From Paenarthrobacter histidinolovorans (GTDB lineage: Bacteria; Actinomycetota; Actinomycetes; Actinomycetales; Micrococcaceae): a DNA stretch of 64,000 nt. The DNA lies in assembly GCF_014647595.1 (NCBI RefSeq), contig NZ_BMPM01000005.1, positions 62,001-126,000 on the forward strand, read 5' to 3'. Below the pieces are notes generated by a model. The model saw nothing but the letters and a program-made list of their open reading frames with translations. It was not told the origin of the DNA and did no database searches. The first letter of the stretch is position 1. Each line of letters opens with the position of its first letter. This document shows positions 8,443 through 15,893 of the stretch, in pieces. The translations under genes and the position numbers were made by a program.

Positions 8443-8482
8443 AGGAGGCCGTCTATGCACTATCGCAGCATAGACGCCTCCT
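8443..8482 (+). terminator. Hairpin terminator after the immunity-like gene
   Basis: AGGAGGCCGTCTATGC at 8443-8458 pairs with GCATAGACGCCTCCT at 8468-8482, a 15-bp stem with one bulged C and a nine-base loop. Confidence 0.6.
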
Positions 8483-8545
8483 GACATTGAGGGCAGCCGG
8501 CTTCGGGAGATGACACCAGATGGTTGGAGGATCCGATCGGGGTGC

Positions 8546-8600
8546 CGTCCCACTTCCTTGGCAGTGGGACACCCTGACTGGGAGACTCCCCCACCCATGG
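8546..8600 (+). repeat. Dispersed imperfect-palindrome repeat, copy B
   Basis: The best-formed copy: GTCCCACT (8547-8554) and AGTGGGAC (8563-8570) make a perfect 8-bp stem around TCCTTGGC. It is followed by GACTGGGAGACTCCCCCA. It lies between the immunity-like gene and the 3' end of the next, opposing gene. Confidence 0.6.
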
Positions 8601-8667
8601 TCCTCGGGTCAGAACGGTGGGCCGGGCGAAAGCGACCGATGCTGCTGGCGGCTACTTCTATATGTCT

Positions 8668-9894
8668 CTATGTCCGGTCAGGCTTCGGCGGCGGCGCGAC
8701 GAGCATTCGGGTGAGTCGTTCGGGCATGACATCAGCGAACCGGCTCTCAGGGTGTCCCACGGCACCGGTGAGCTCGACAGGTACCCACTCGCCAGCTTCG
8801 GGCCATCGTTCAATGATCTCTTCCCGGCCAAGTGGCCCGTCACCGAATCGGTGCATGATGCCTTCGGGATATTTCTGAACAGCGCCTTGCAGGTGCGGTC
8901 GCACGAGGTCGGAGTACAGCGGCGAGAACCAGGCCATCCAGACCGGGTGGGGGCTCAATCCCAACCACTGGCCCCAAGCTTCCTTCTGGGAGTAAAGGCT
9001 GGGCTTGGACGCGTAGCACCACAACGATCTGCCGTTCCACCCCCATCCCGAGTCAACTTCGGCGGTGGCGTAGAAGCTGCGAAGCTCGATGGCCACGGCA
9101 ATGAAGAAGCGCTCCAAAGCTTCCCGCCACCGAGGATCCTCCAGCGCAAGCCGATGAATGCTGATCGAGACGACCTGCACGTCGCCCTTCCTGGTAGGGC
9201 GGTCCTGTTTCATATGACCGCCGAAAACACCTTTGAAGTAGGCGCCGGCGGTGGGAAAACTCCCGACGGTCGAAACGTCACAGTCCTCAGAAAAGAATTT
9301 CACGAAGGCCTGGTCGCCGTCACGGGCAAGGTTTCGTTGGAGCGGCTCGTAACTGCCAAACCGCTTCGGCAGCGCCTCCGGCAAGTACTGCCGGGCCAGA
9401 TCCAGGTACCGCTGTGGGAAGTCGTCCCGGACCTCGTCCATGAGGTGATACCAGCGGACCTCCACAATGTCGATCATGGTGTCGCGCTCCGGCCTGGCTG
9501 CCGCCCGGGTACTGGTCTTGGGCCAGATCTCTTCGGTCTGCAGATCCTGTGCCGCCCCGTTTCCCTCCTTGGCCAAGCGTTTGGCAAACCGGACAGCATG
9601 CGCGATGGACACCGGTTCGGCGCCTTCAACCAGGATGCTGTACATGACGCCGGCGCCAAGGACAGCAGCCGTAACCTCATGCGGAACGTCTTCGGGCTCG
9701 ACCAGGAACGGGCCTTCCAAAGTGAAACAATACGCGGCCCTCTTGCCCCGGAGGATGTGCCAGTTCTGCGGGCCATCACCACTTCCGCCGTCGGCGATTT
9801 CTTCCAGCTGCAAACCTATCGAAGCGTCCACGAGAGCAGTCAGAGCCTCGGCGTCAAGGGCTTCGGGCAGGTAGACAGCAAGGTCATATGACAT
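8668..9894 (-). CDS. Large hypothetical protein, unknown family
   Basis: 408 residues from ATG 9894 (MSYDLAVYLPE); a GTG at 9900 is also in frame. Soluble, no signal peptide or membrane segment, rich in tryptophan and aromatic residues in the second half (GWGWNGRSLWCY, EAWGQWLGLSPH). The opening MSYDLAVY is of the kind seen in immunity-type and small barrel proteins, but the length is far greater than for known immunity domains. No catalytic motif is recognised. Base composition and codon use look native, and the frame is clean. Confidence 0.75.
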   Translation of the reverse strand: MSYDLAVYLPEALDAEALTALVDASIGLQLEEIADGGSGDGPQNWHILRGKRAAYCFTLEGPFLVEPEDVPHEVTAAVLGAGVMYSILVEGAEPVSIAHAVRFAKRLAKEGNGAAQDLQTEEIWPKTSTRAAARPERDTMIDIVEVRWYHLMDEVRDDFPQRYLDLARQYLPEALPKRFGSYEPLQRNLARDGDQAFVKFFSEDCDVSTVGSFPTAGAYFKGVFGGHMKQDRPTRKGDVQVVSISIHRLALEDPRWREALERFFIAVAIELRSFYATAEVDSGWGWNGRSLWCYASKPSLYSQKEAWGQWLGLSPHPVWMAWFSPLYSDLVRPHLQGAVQKYPEGIMHRFGDGPLGREEIIERWPEAGEWVPVELTGAVGHPESRFADVMPERLTRMLVAPPPKPDRT

Positions 9895-10068
9895 GACCAC
9901 AGGCTAGATGTGTTCGCTCCTTCATCAAAACCTGCCCGATTATGTGTGGAGCGAAGTCGGTAATCGAAATGACACCGGCTTACTGACCGTCTTGAACAAA
10001 CGGTTTGGAGACATCCGCCTGGAGTCGGAACGCGTCGTTCGTGTCTTGGAGAATCGTCACGATGCAGG

Positions 10069-10120
10069 TGTTCCATTTCCTTGGGAGTGGGGCGGTGGCA
10101 GTATCGGTATCTCCCATGCT
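10069..10120 (+). repeat. Dispersed imperfect-palindrome repeat, copy C
   Basis: Core TGTTCCATTTCCTTGGGAG then TGGGG, followed by AGTATCGGTATCTCCCATGC. It lies just upstream of the truncated acyl-CoA dehydrogenase remnant, between it and the 5' end of the 408-residue protein. Confidence 0.5.
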
Positions 10121-10158
10121 GCCCGGGGGCTCCGCGTAGAGTCTGAGAATGAATCCTG

Positions 10159-10818
10159 TCGCTGGCGATCATCGTCGTTGAGAAGGGCACACCGGGCGTG
10201 GAGATCACCGGGATGATCGACACGATGGGCCATCTCGCCTCGAACTCGCCCATCGTCGAGTTCAGAGAGGTGCGCGTGCCGCTGTCGAACATGATCGGCA
10301 AACCGGGCGACGGCCTCCAGTTGGCGAAAGGGGCCTTCTCCTGGACCTCCTCGAGCATCTGGGCTGCAGCCGTCGGCAAAGTGCGCGCCGCGTTCGAGAT
10401 CGCATATAACTTCGTGAAGACGGAGAAACGGTCAGGCAGGGTTCCAGTGATCGAGCATCAGAACGCCGGCTATATGCTCGCCGACATCAAGACTCGGATC
10501 GAAGCGGCACGCTACTTCGCGTGGAAAGCGTCGGATCACTTCGACAAGACCGGGGGGTCTCGATCGCGAGCTGTCGAACATGGTGAAGATCTTTAACTCG
10601 GAACTATCAGTGCAGACGGTCTACGACGCGATGCGGCTTGTCGGTGTCGACTCGTACGGTGACCGTTCACCATTGGGCAAGGTCATGCAGGATGTTCTGT
10701 GCCTGCCGCTCTATGACGGCGGAAACATGGGGGGGTGCGTCGGCGGCACTTGCACGATCTTCTCCGTAACCCCGACTACGACCCCCTGGCGGCGTCCGAG
10801 AGCCGCCTCTCGGCTTGA
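10159..10818 (+). pseudogene. Truncated, frameshifted acyl-CoA dehydrogenase
   Basis: Assembled across three frames this gives about 220 residues matching the middle and C-terminal domains of acyl-CoA dehydrogenases (VVEKGTPGVEITGMIDTMGH; VEFREVRVPLSNMIGKPGDG; later FNSELSVQTVYDAMRLVGVD). The N-terminal domain is missing, with an in-frame stop at 10150. Two frame changes fall in runs of G: six Gs at 10552-10557 where five would keep frame, and seven at 10729-10735 where five would. The final frame ends at TGA 10816. Truncation shows it is dead even if one or both run-length changes were sequencing errors. Confidence 0.8.
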
Positions 10819-10856
10819 CCGGCCTGATTCATACCGCGTGACACGTGCCGTGCTCC

Positions 10857-10886
10857 GAGGCGGTACCGCGCCAGCGGTACCGCCTC
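10857..10886 (+). terminator. Perfect 13-bp hairpin after the dehydrogenase remnant
   Basis: GAGGCGGTACCGC at 10857-10869 and its exact complement at 10874-10886 around a four-base loop, 39 bases after the remnant's stop. It probably was the original terminator and came with the fragment. Confidence 0.65.
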
Positions 10887-10982
10887 TCCTCTTCGGACAA
10901 AATGGTGTCGTCGTCTTCTGTGGTCGCTTGGGCTCTTTCCTAATGGGTCATTGGCCCATTGCATCTCGGAGTGCCGCCGAGG

Positions 10983-11234
10983 CTACACTCCTGGAGGCTC
11001 GTTTCCCAGCAGTCGAATCATTCCATGCCCGTTTTCGTATGGAAACTCTGCATAAATAACGAACGTCCTGCCCGCGGAATGCTCGTTGGCCCACAGGAGC
11101 ACCTCAGCGATGTCTGTGACTTGGCTAAGTTTCCACTCTTCCGAAACACTCTGATCTGTCCAAAAATCAACTCGGTAACTTGGATTCCGATCGACTCGGT
11201 TTACATAACGCGGGTCAATAATTTGTGGTTTCAT
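10983..11234 (-). CDS. Small conserved hypothetical protein
   Basis: 83 residues. The pattern YRVDFW, then SEEWKLSQVTDIAEVLLWANEH, then AGRTFVIYAE and a closing RLLGNEP matches a small family of unknown function that recurs in Arthrobacter and Microbacterium genomes. Family recognition is from memory, not from a search. GGTGAGCAGCG precedes the ATG at a workable distance. Soluble, no cysteines. It starts only 19 bases downstream of the secreted-protein gene on the same strand and may be cotranscribed with it. Confidence 0.7.
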   Translation of the reverse strand: MKPQIIDPRYVNRVDRNPSYRVDFWTDQSVSEEWKLSQVTDIAEVLLWANEHSAGRTFVIYAEFPYENGHGMIRLLGNEPPGV

Positions 11235-11253
11235 CGCTGCTCACCAGTTAAGA

Positions 11254-11883
11254 CTAGATTGTCTTCCAGATAGTAACGGTCTGCGTGCCCACGGTCGACA
11301 TCTTTCCGCCGACCTCGAAGAACCAGGTAGACGTCGCCCTCCAGAAACCAGTTCCGCGCCCGGCGTTGCTCGGGACCGTGCTGTGACTGGGCTCCGGAAC
11401 ATACCACGTGACCTCCGGGCCGTTCACCATGACGGTTTGGGTCGCCGTGGCAGCACCACGATGCTGGAACACCACGTCAGTGTTCGTCGCCGAGTTCGAC
11501 GGTGCGAACGAGATGATGCCACTGACCCTCAAGTCAACGGAGGGAAGCCCTGTCCCGACGCACTTGATAACCGTCTTCGAGATGGCTCCCTCGGCCCCCT
11601 TGGAGTAGTGCGGGTATCTCACCGCGTTGTCCGCTTGTGTCCCTGCGCACGTCACTGCGTAACCCGTAGCACCACTCGCCCGCAAGGTAGTTGTGAAATT
11701 CCCGGAAGCATCCACGACCGTAGTGACCTCTTGGAGGGACTGAGGATCGTTCCTGAATGCCTCGCGCTGCAAGATTTGCTGGCTTTCCTGCTCCACAGGC
11801 GGCACCTCAGCAAATGCCGGAGTGGCGGTGCAGAGACCAATTGTCAAAATGACGGCGGCCAATAAAGATTTGAAAATTCTCAA
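11254..11883 (-). CDS. Secreted protein of unknown function
   Basis: 209 residues from a TTG at 11883 with GGGGGA upstream. This start is preferred over the ATG at 11958 because it places a clean Sec signal peptide at the N-terminus: RIFKSLLAAVILTIGLC, then an AFA cleavage site before EVPPVEQ. The mature part is beta-rich, with a single cysteine pair (VTCAGT, IKCVGTG) and many Thr/Val strands, suggesting an Ig-like or beta-sandwich fold. No lipobox or cell-wall anchor, so it is probably released. Lower GC than neighbours. Confidence 0.7.
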   Translation of the reverse strand: MRIFKSLLAAVILTIGLCTATPAFAEVPPVEQESQQILQREAFRNDPQSLQEVTTVVDASGNFTTTLRASGATGYAVTCAGTQADNAVRYPHYSKGAEGAISKTVIKCVGTGLPSVDLRVSGIISFAPSNSATNTDVVFQHRGAATATQTVMVNGPEVTWYVPEPSHSTVPSNAGRGTGFWRATSTWFFEVGGKMSTVGTQTVTIWKTI

Positions 11884-12541
11884 AATTCCCCCAAATAATT
11901 TAATCAGCTTTCCGCTGGAAAACCCATAGCCACACATCCAGCAATAATTGCAAGTCAAGTAAATCCATCAGAATTAGGGCAACGAGGTTACCCCCGTAAC
12001 CGGTTAGGCAGTTCCGTCGTCCGCCTCATCAAAGACCCTCGCAAATGGCAGGAAGCTCTCACCCACCGTCGTTGCCCCACGCTTTGACACGTCGCGGCCC
12101 TGTGCCAATGGAATCCCACTGCCTTGGAACCGGGACACTCTCGGTAGGACAGTTTCCACTCGCGCATTCAGTCGCTGGCGGCATTCCGGACGTGGCTGAT
12201 GCCGCGTCGAACCCTTGGTGGCATCCTCTAACGTGCATGCCGCGCAAACGGCTTTGGCCACTCACTCAGACGCGTTCCATGACCGATGACATCCACAGCA
12301 TCCGCGGAACATTTCCGTCCCGTATGTTGTGCCAAAACATCCCCTTCAAGCAGCTGTCACAAAACAACTTCCGGGACGGTTGGTTTAGGGCCCACAAAGA
12401 CCCACATCCATGCTGCACCCACAGGACGCGGCTGGTCACGGCCCGCACCCGTACAGGAACCAGCACCGGCCCCGCCGTCGCAATGTTGCGCACGTCACAC
12501 ATCGCACATACGCTGGGGTGCGCTGCAGCGTGGCAGCAAGG
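11884..12541. other. Non-coding accessory gap of about 650 bases
   Basis: I see no convincing gene. Short frames exist on both strands, but their translations are not protein-like; one minus-strand frame ending at 12004 closes with SFLPFARVFDEADDG and could be the tail of a lost gene. The stretch holds repeat copy D. Upstream of the secreted-protein gene, at about 11884-11960, it is AT-rich and may carry that gene's promoter. Confidence 0.4.
12112..12160 (+). repeat. Dispersed imperfect-palindrome repeat, copy D
   Basis: AATCCCACTGCCTTGGAAC then CGGGACACTCTCGGTAGGAC and TTTCCACTCG. It shares the CCTTGG centre with copies A-C and the TCGGTA tail with copy C. It is the most diverged copy. Confidence 0.45.
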
Positions 12542-12868
12542 ATGAAAGGCAGTTCATTGGCCAGCGACAAGCTCTCCGTAGTTGTTCGCGTCGACGTTGA
12601 CGGCGAACAGATCCAGATCGCAGCGACCGGGCGCGTGACCGCGGTGAGCCTTCAGGGGCTCTACCCCGTGGTTCAGCGAACCAAGAGCCTCGGCGGCGGC
12701 TTGGGCGTGGAGATGGACCTTTCGGAGGCGACAGTCGATGCAGATGCGCTGGACCAGCTGAAGATCTACGCTGAACTTCATGAGGTGCCTGTCCGCCTGA
12801 ACACGACGCCGCACAACGTAACCACGCTGCCGTCCCGGGAAGTCCTGACAACAAGCCAGGCAGCCTAA
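12542..12868 (+). CDS. Hypothetical protein with STAS-like pattern
   Basis: 108 residues from ATG 12542. The layout (GEQIQIAATGRVTAVSLQGL, then GVEMDLSEATVDADALDQL) is that of STAS/anti-anti-sigma-like folds: a strand, a helix, a strand ending in DLS, then a helix. The similarity is to the fold pattern only, and a conserved phosphoserine is not evident. It ends 11 bases before the next gene, whose ribosome site lies across its stop, so the two are probably cotranscribed. The start is unsure because the AAGG sits only one base before the ATG. Confidence 0.55.
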   Translation: MKGSSLASDKLSVVVRVDVDGEQIQIAATGRVTAVSLQGLYPVVQRTKSLGGGLGVEMDLSEATVDADALDQLKIYAELHEVPVRLNTTPHNVTTLPSREVLTTSQAA

Positions 12869-12879
12869 GAGGAGAACCA

Positions 12880-13431
12880 TTGCGCAAAGTAACCGCCGGA
12901 CTGTTCCATTCCGTGGATGGCGTGGTCCAGGACCCGTTCAAGTTCCAGTTCGACAGCTTCGACGAGGAGCTGGGCAAGGGACTCACCAAGATGATCAACA
13001 CCGTGGATACCGTGGTGTTGGGCCGGGTCAGCTACCAGGAGTGGGCCGGTTACTGGCCGAATGCCACCCAGGACGATGACTTTGCGGCATTCATCAATCC
13101 CGTCGAGAAGTTCGTAGCATCCCGGACGTTGTCAGAACCCCTTGAATGGCAGAACTCGCAGCTGATCAGCGGTTCGCTGGAGGACTTCATCACGGATCTC
13201 AAGAACCGCGACGGCGGCGAGATCGCCGTATGTGGGAGCATTTCGGTGGTTCGCCAACTGCTGTTCGCCGGCATCCTGGACGAGCTGACCCTGATGACGC
13301 ACCCGGTGGTGGCGGGCAGCGGCCGGCGCCTCTTCGAGGACGGCGATCCCCAGAACAGGCTCGTGCTGGAGGACCAATACGCCACCAGCAAGGGCAACGT
13401 TGTGAGCACCTACAGCCTCCGCAAGGACTAG
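12880..13431 (+). CDS. Dihydrofolate-reductase-fold protein (RibD C-terminal-like)
   Basis: 183 residues from a TTG with AGAGGAGA four bases upstream. The N-terminus RKVTAGLFHSVDGVVQDP is the typical opening of the YyaP/RibD C-terminal-like reductases, with DTVVLGRVSYQEW and the NADPH-loop-like GEIAVCGSISVVRQLL. These stand-alone proteins share the DHFR fold; their substrates are mostly unknown, and they are not the folate enzyme. A hairpin follows directly. Confidence 0.88.
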   Translation: MRKVTAGLFHSVDGVVQDPFKFQFDSFDEELGKGLTKMINTVDTVVLGRVSYQEWAGYWPNATQDDDFAAFINPVEKFVASRTLSEPLEWQNSQLISGSLEDFITDLKNRDGGEIAVCGSISVVRQLLFAGILDELTLMTHPVVAGSGRRLFEDGDPQNRLVLEDQYATSKGNVVSTYSLRKD

Positions 13432-13439
13432 AGAACGCT

Positions 13440-13467
13440 CGACGGCGGCAGCGGCCTGGCGCCGTCG
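13440..13467 (+). terminator. Hairpin between the convergent reductase and ArsR-type genes
   Basis: CGACGGCG at 13440-13447 and its complement at 13460-13467 with a 12-base loop, nine bases after one stop and 15 before the other, so it can serve both directions. Confidence 0.5.
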
Positions 13468-13481
13468 GCCCGCCTCAGCGC

Positions 13482-14435
13482 TCACCCCAGCAGCAACGCC
13501 GCGCCCAGCTCGCTCCGGAAGTACAGCACACTGTGGCCGTAGCGCGTGGAAGTCACTAGACCGGCATTCCTGAGCACCCTGAGATGCTGATTGACTGCGG
13601 ACGTGGTCACGCCAAAACGCACTCCAAGCTCGGTGGATGAGGCAGGGGCGGCGAGCGCAGTCAACAGGCTGGTCCGGACCTCCCCGAGCACCGCCACAAC
13701 AGCGGCTGGGCTCCTCACCTGCTCGGCCTCCCACATTGCTCCTTGACCGCGGGCAGGGTACATGAGCATCGGCGGGTCCCCGTGGTTCACGGGAGCTGAG
13801 GCCCTGCGGGTGAACATGGTGGGAACAAGGGTCAGCCCCAGCCCATCGGTCTTCTCGGTCCGCGACGCAGGGTTCTTCAATCGCACGGAGATGACCCGGC
13901 CGTCGAATTCCACAGCACCAGACAAATCGTTGAGCATCGTGAACAGGCCGCCGTGGGCAAGTTGCCGGCCGCGGTAGACGATGTCCGCTTCCAGGATGGT
14001 GCGCATGCGCAGCCAGTGCGGCGCGAAGCATGTGTCCCAAAAGTCCTTGAGGATCTGCACGAGGCGCTGGATCGCGGGGCCGACAGGGCCGGAAAAGACC
14101 GCCGGAACAGCACCGTGCACCCGGATGAGGTCGCCGTGAAACTGCTCGCTGGACATCCGCTCCAAAGCCGCGAACTCGTCGTCGATCCTGGTGAGAGGTG
14201 ACTCTGGCCGGGGGTTCAGGAAGTCCGGCGTCCAGAGCCGGTGGTCGACCAAGGCCAGTAAACCGTCCAGGTCCAGGCGGGAACGGGCCTCTTCCGTGCG
14301 ACGCAGCCACGGTAGTTGAAGTGGGTACTGGCTGGGATCGCGTATGGCCCGGAGGGAAAGTCCCAGTTCGCACATGGGCGAGATGCCGAAGCGCACACCG
14401 CCCAGATCTGCTCCGGACAATTCGTACTTCAACAT
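13482..14435 (-). CDS. ArsR-like winged-helix transcriptional regulator with DUF5937-type N-terminus
   Basis: 317 residues from ATG 14435 (MLKYELSGADLGGVRFG); upstream in-frame codons look spurious. The N-terminal 220 residues match the DUF5937-type domain seen in actinobacterial regulators (LGGVRFGISPMCELGLSLRA). The C-terminus is an ArsR-type HTH: SSTELGVRFGVTTSAVNQHLRVLRNAGLVTSTRYGHSVLYF. It is divergent from an MFS transporter 50 bases away and probably regulates it. No metal-binding cysteine motif is seen, so a small organic effector is more likely. Confidence 0.85.
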   Translation of the reverse strand: MLKYELSGADLGGVRFGISPMCELGLSLRAIRDPSQYPLQLPWLRRTEEARSRLDLDGLLALVDHRLWTPDFLNPRPESPLTRIDDEFAALERMSSEQFHGDLIRVHGAVPAVFSGPVGPAIQRLVQILKDFWDTCFAPHWLRMRTILEADIVYRGRQLAHGGLFTMLNDLSGAVEFDGRVISVRLKNPASRTEKTDGLGLTLVPTMFTRRASAPVNHGDPPMLMYPARGQGAMWEAEQVRSPAAVVAVLGEVRTSLLTALAAPASSTELGVRFGVTTSAVNQHLRVLRNAGLVTSTRYGHSVLYFRSELGAALLLG

Positions 14436-14485
14436 GAAGGATAACGCTACATCAATACCGGCCGTCATCGGTGGGTGGCAGAACT

Positions 14486-15751
14486 ATGTGTGTGACCAAA
14501 TCTCCCGCAGACACCACCGAGACTCCCCGGCACGGCCTCCGCGCCGCGCTTTCCGATCCCAGCCTCAAGATCCTCGCATCGGCCATCCTGGTCTCCACAG
14601 TGGGTCGCGGCATCTTCCTCACCCTGACAGTCCTCTACTTCAGCCGTTTCGTCGGGTTGAGTGCCGTGGAAATCGCCGTGATCCTCTCTGTTTCCAGCGG
14701 GCTCGGTGTCGCGACGTCCTACATTGGCGGCCGCCTGGCCGATCACTTCTCCGCGCGTCGGCTCCTGGTGGGGATGGTCGCTGTCCAAGGTCTCGCGATC
14801 GCAAGTTATACGTTCGCCGGGAACTTCGGCACCGCCGTCGTGATTGCCTGTATTACGGTAGGCGTGGACCGGGGCGCGAACGCCACACGCTCCGCGATCA
14901 TTGCCCGGGCCTTCGAAGGCCCCAACCGCGTCAACGCCCGCGCGGTCCTGCGCACCATCACAAACCTGGGCATCGCGGTGGGCGGCATGATCGCCGGACT
15001 GGCTTTGCTGGCCGGGACCGCCGACGCGTTCCGGGCAATGATGATCGGCGCCGGCGTGGTTTACGTCCTCAGCGCGTTGCAACTCCGCCGCCTTCCAGCA
15101 CGTGTTGACGCGCCGCGCCACGATCCCTCCCAGCCCGCTCCGAAGCGCGGCGTCTCCCCCTTCAGGGATCGCCGCTACGTTCTGTTGACTGTGCTGTCAG
15201 GAATCTTCGGCATGCAGTTCGGGCTGGCCGAGATGGGCGTCCCGCTATGGATTTCACAGGACACCAGCGCACCGGATGTGCTGATTTCCGTGGTCCTTGT
15301 TATCAACACTGTGTGCGTCATCCTCCTGCAAGTCCCTCTCTCCCGCGGTTCACACGATCCGGGCCGGGCAGGAAAGATCGTTATGACCGGTGGCGTGCTG
15401 ATGGCCGCGGCCTGCGCCCTCTACGCAATTTCGGGTGGAGTGCCGGTGGCCGCCGCCATTACGCTCCTGTGCGGTGCGGCTCTCCTGCACTCTTTGGCGG
15501 AAATCCTGTCACAAGCGGGAGCGTGGGGACTCAGCTTTGAACTCGCCAATCCCCTCCAGGCAGGCGCGTACCAAGGGATGTTCGGGATGGGATCGGCGCT
15601 CGGGGCCATGCTCGCACCGCTTGTGGTGACCGCTACCGTCGTCGAACATGGTGTCCCGGGTTGGGCCATATTGGGTGCGGTCTTCCTGGCATCGTCGGCC
15701 GGCGTCGCGCTGATAGCCCGGAAAGCCTCGACGACGGCGGTACTCGCCTGA
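14486..15751 (+). CDS. Major facilitator superfamily transporter
   Basis: 421 residues from ATG 14486; an in-frame GTG at 14471 would add five. About twelve membrane helices, with the A-motif variant GGRLADHFSARRLL between helices 2 and 3 (residues about 80-95) and RDRRYVLLT before the second six-helix half. Drug or small-molecule efflux is the usual role for this type next to such a regulator. The substrate cannot be read from the sequence. Confidence 0.9.
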   Translation: MCVTKSPADTTETPRHGLRAALSDPSLKILASAILVSTVGRGIFLTLTVLYFSRFVGLSAVEIAVILSVSSGLGVATSYIGGRLADHFSARRLLVGMVAVQGLAIASYTFAGNFGTAVVIACITVGVDRGANATRSAIIARAFEGPNRVNARAVLRTITNLGIAVGGMIAGLALLAGTADAFRAMMIGAGVVYVLSALQLRRLPARVDAPRHDPSQPAPKRGVSPFRDRRYVLLTVLSGIFGMQFGLAEMGVPLWISQDTSAPDVLISVVLVINTVCVILLQVPLSRGSHDPGRAGKIVMTGGVLMAAACALYAISGGVPVAAAITLLCGAALLHSLAEILSQAGAWGLSFELANPLQAGAYQGMFGMGSALGAMLAPLVVTATVVEHGVPGWAILGAVFLASSAGVALIARKASTTAVLA

Positions 15752-15893
15752 TCGGAGCAGGCGCGGCAAGCGGCCGCCCACTTGTCCCGGACTCCACCCC
15801 CGGGACGAGTCGGTGGCGAGCAACATCACCACGGAGTCGGAGGACTTGAGCCCACCATCCTGAAACCATGGAGACAACGAGTGAAAGGGAATC

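Noticed and set aside
8617-9891. Open frame of 424 residues on the plus strand
   Set aside because: Antisense shadow of the 408-residue gene at 8668-9894, whose translation is far more protein-like.
12004-12261. Minus-strand frame of 85 residues
   Set aside because: Only the last part looks protein-like, and repeat copy D lies within it. Kept as a remark on the gap, not as a gene.
13132-14373. Open frame of 413 residues on the minus strand
   Set aside because: Low-complexity, arginine- and proline-rich; overlaps the RibD-like gene and the ArsR-type regulator in another frame.
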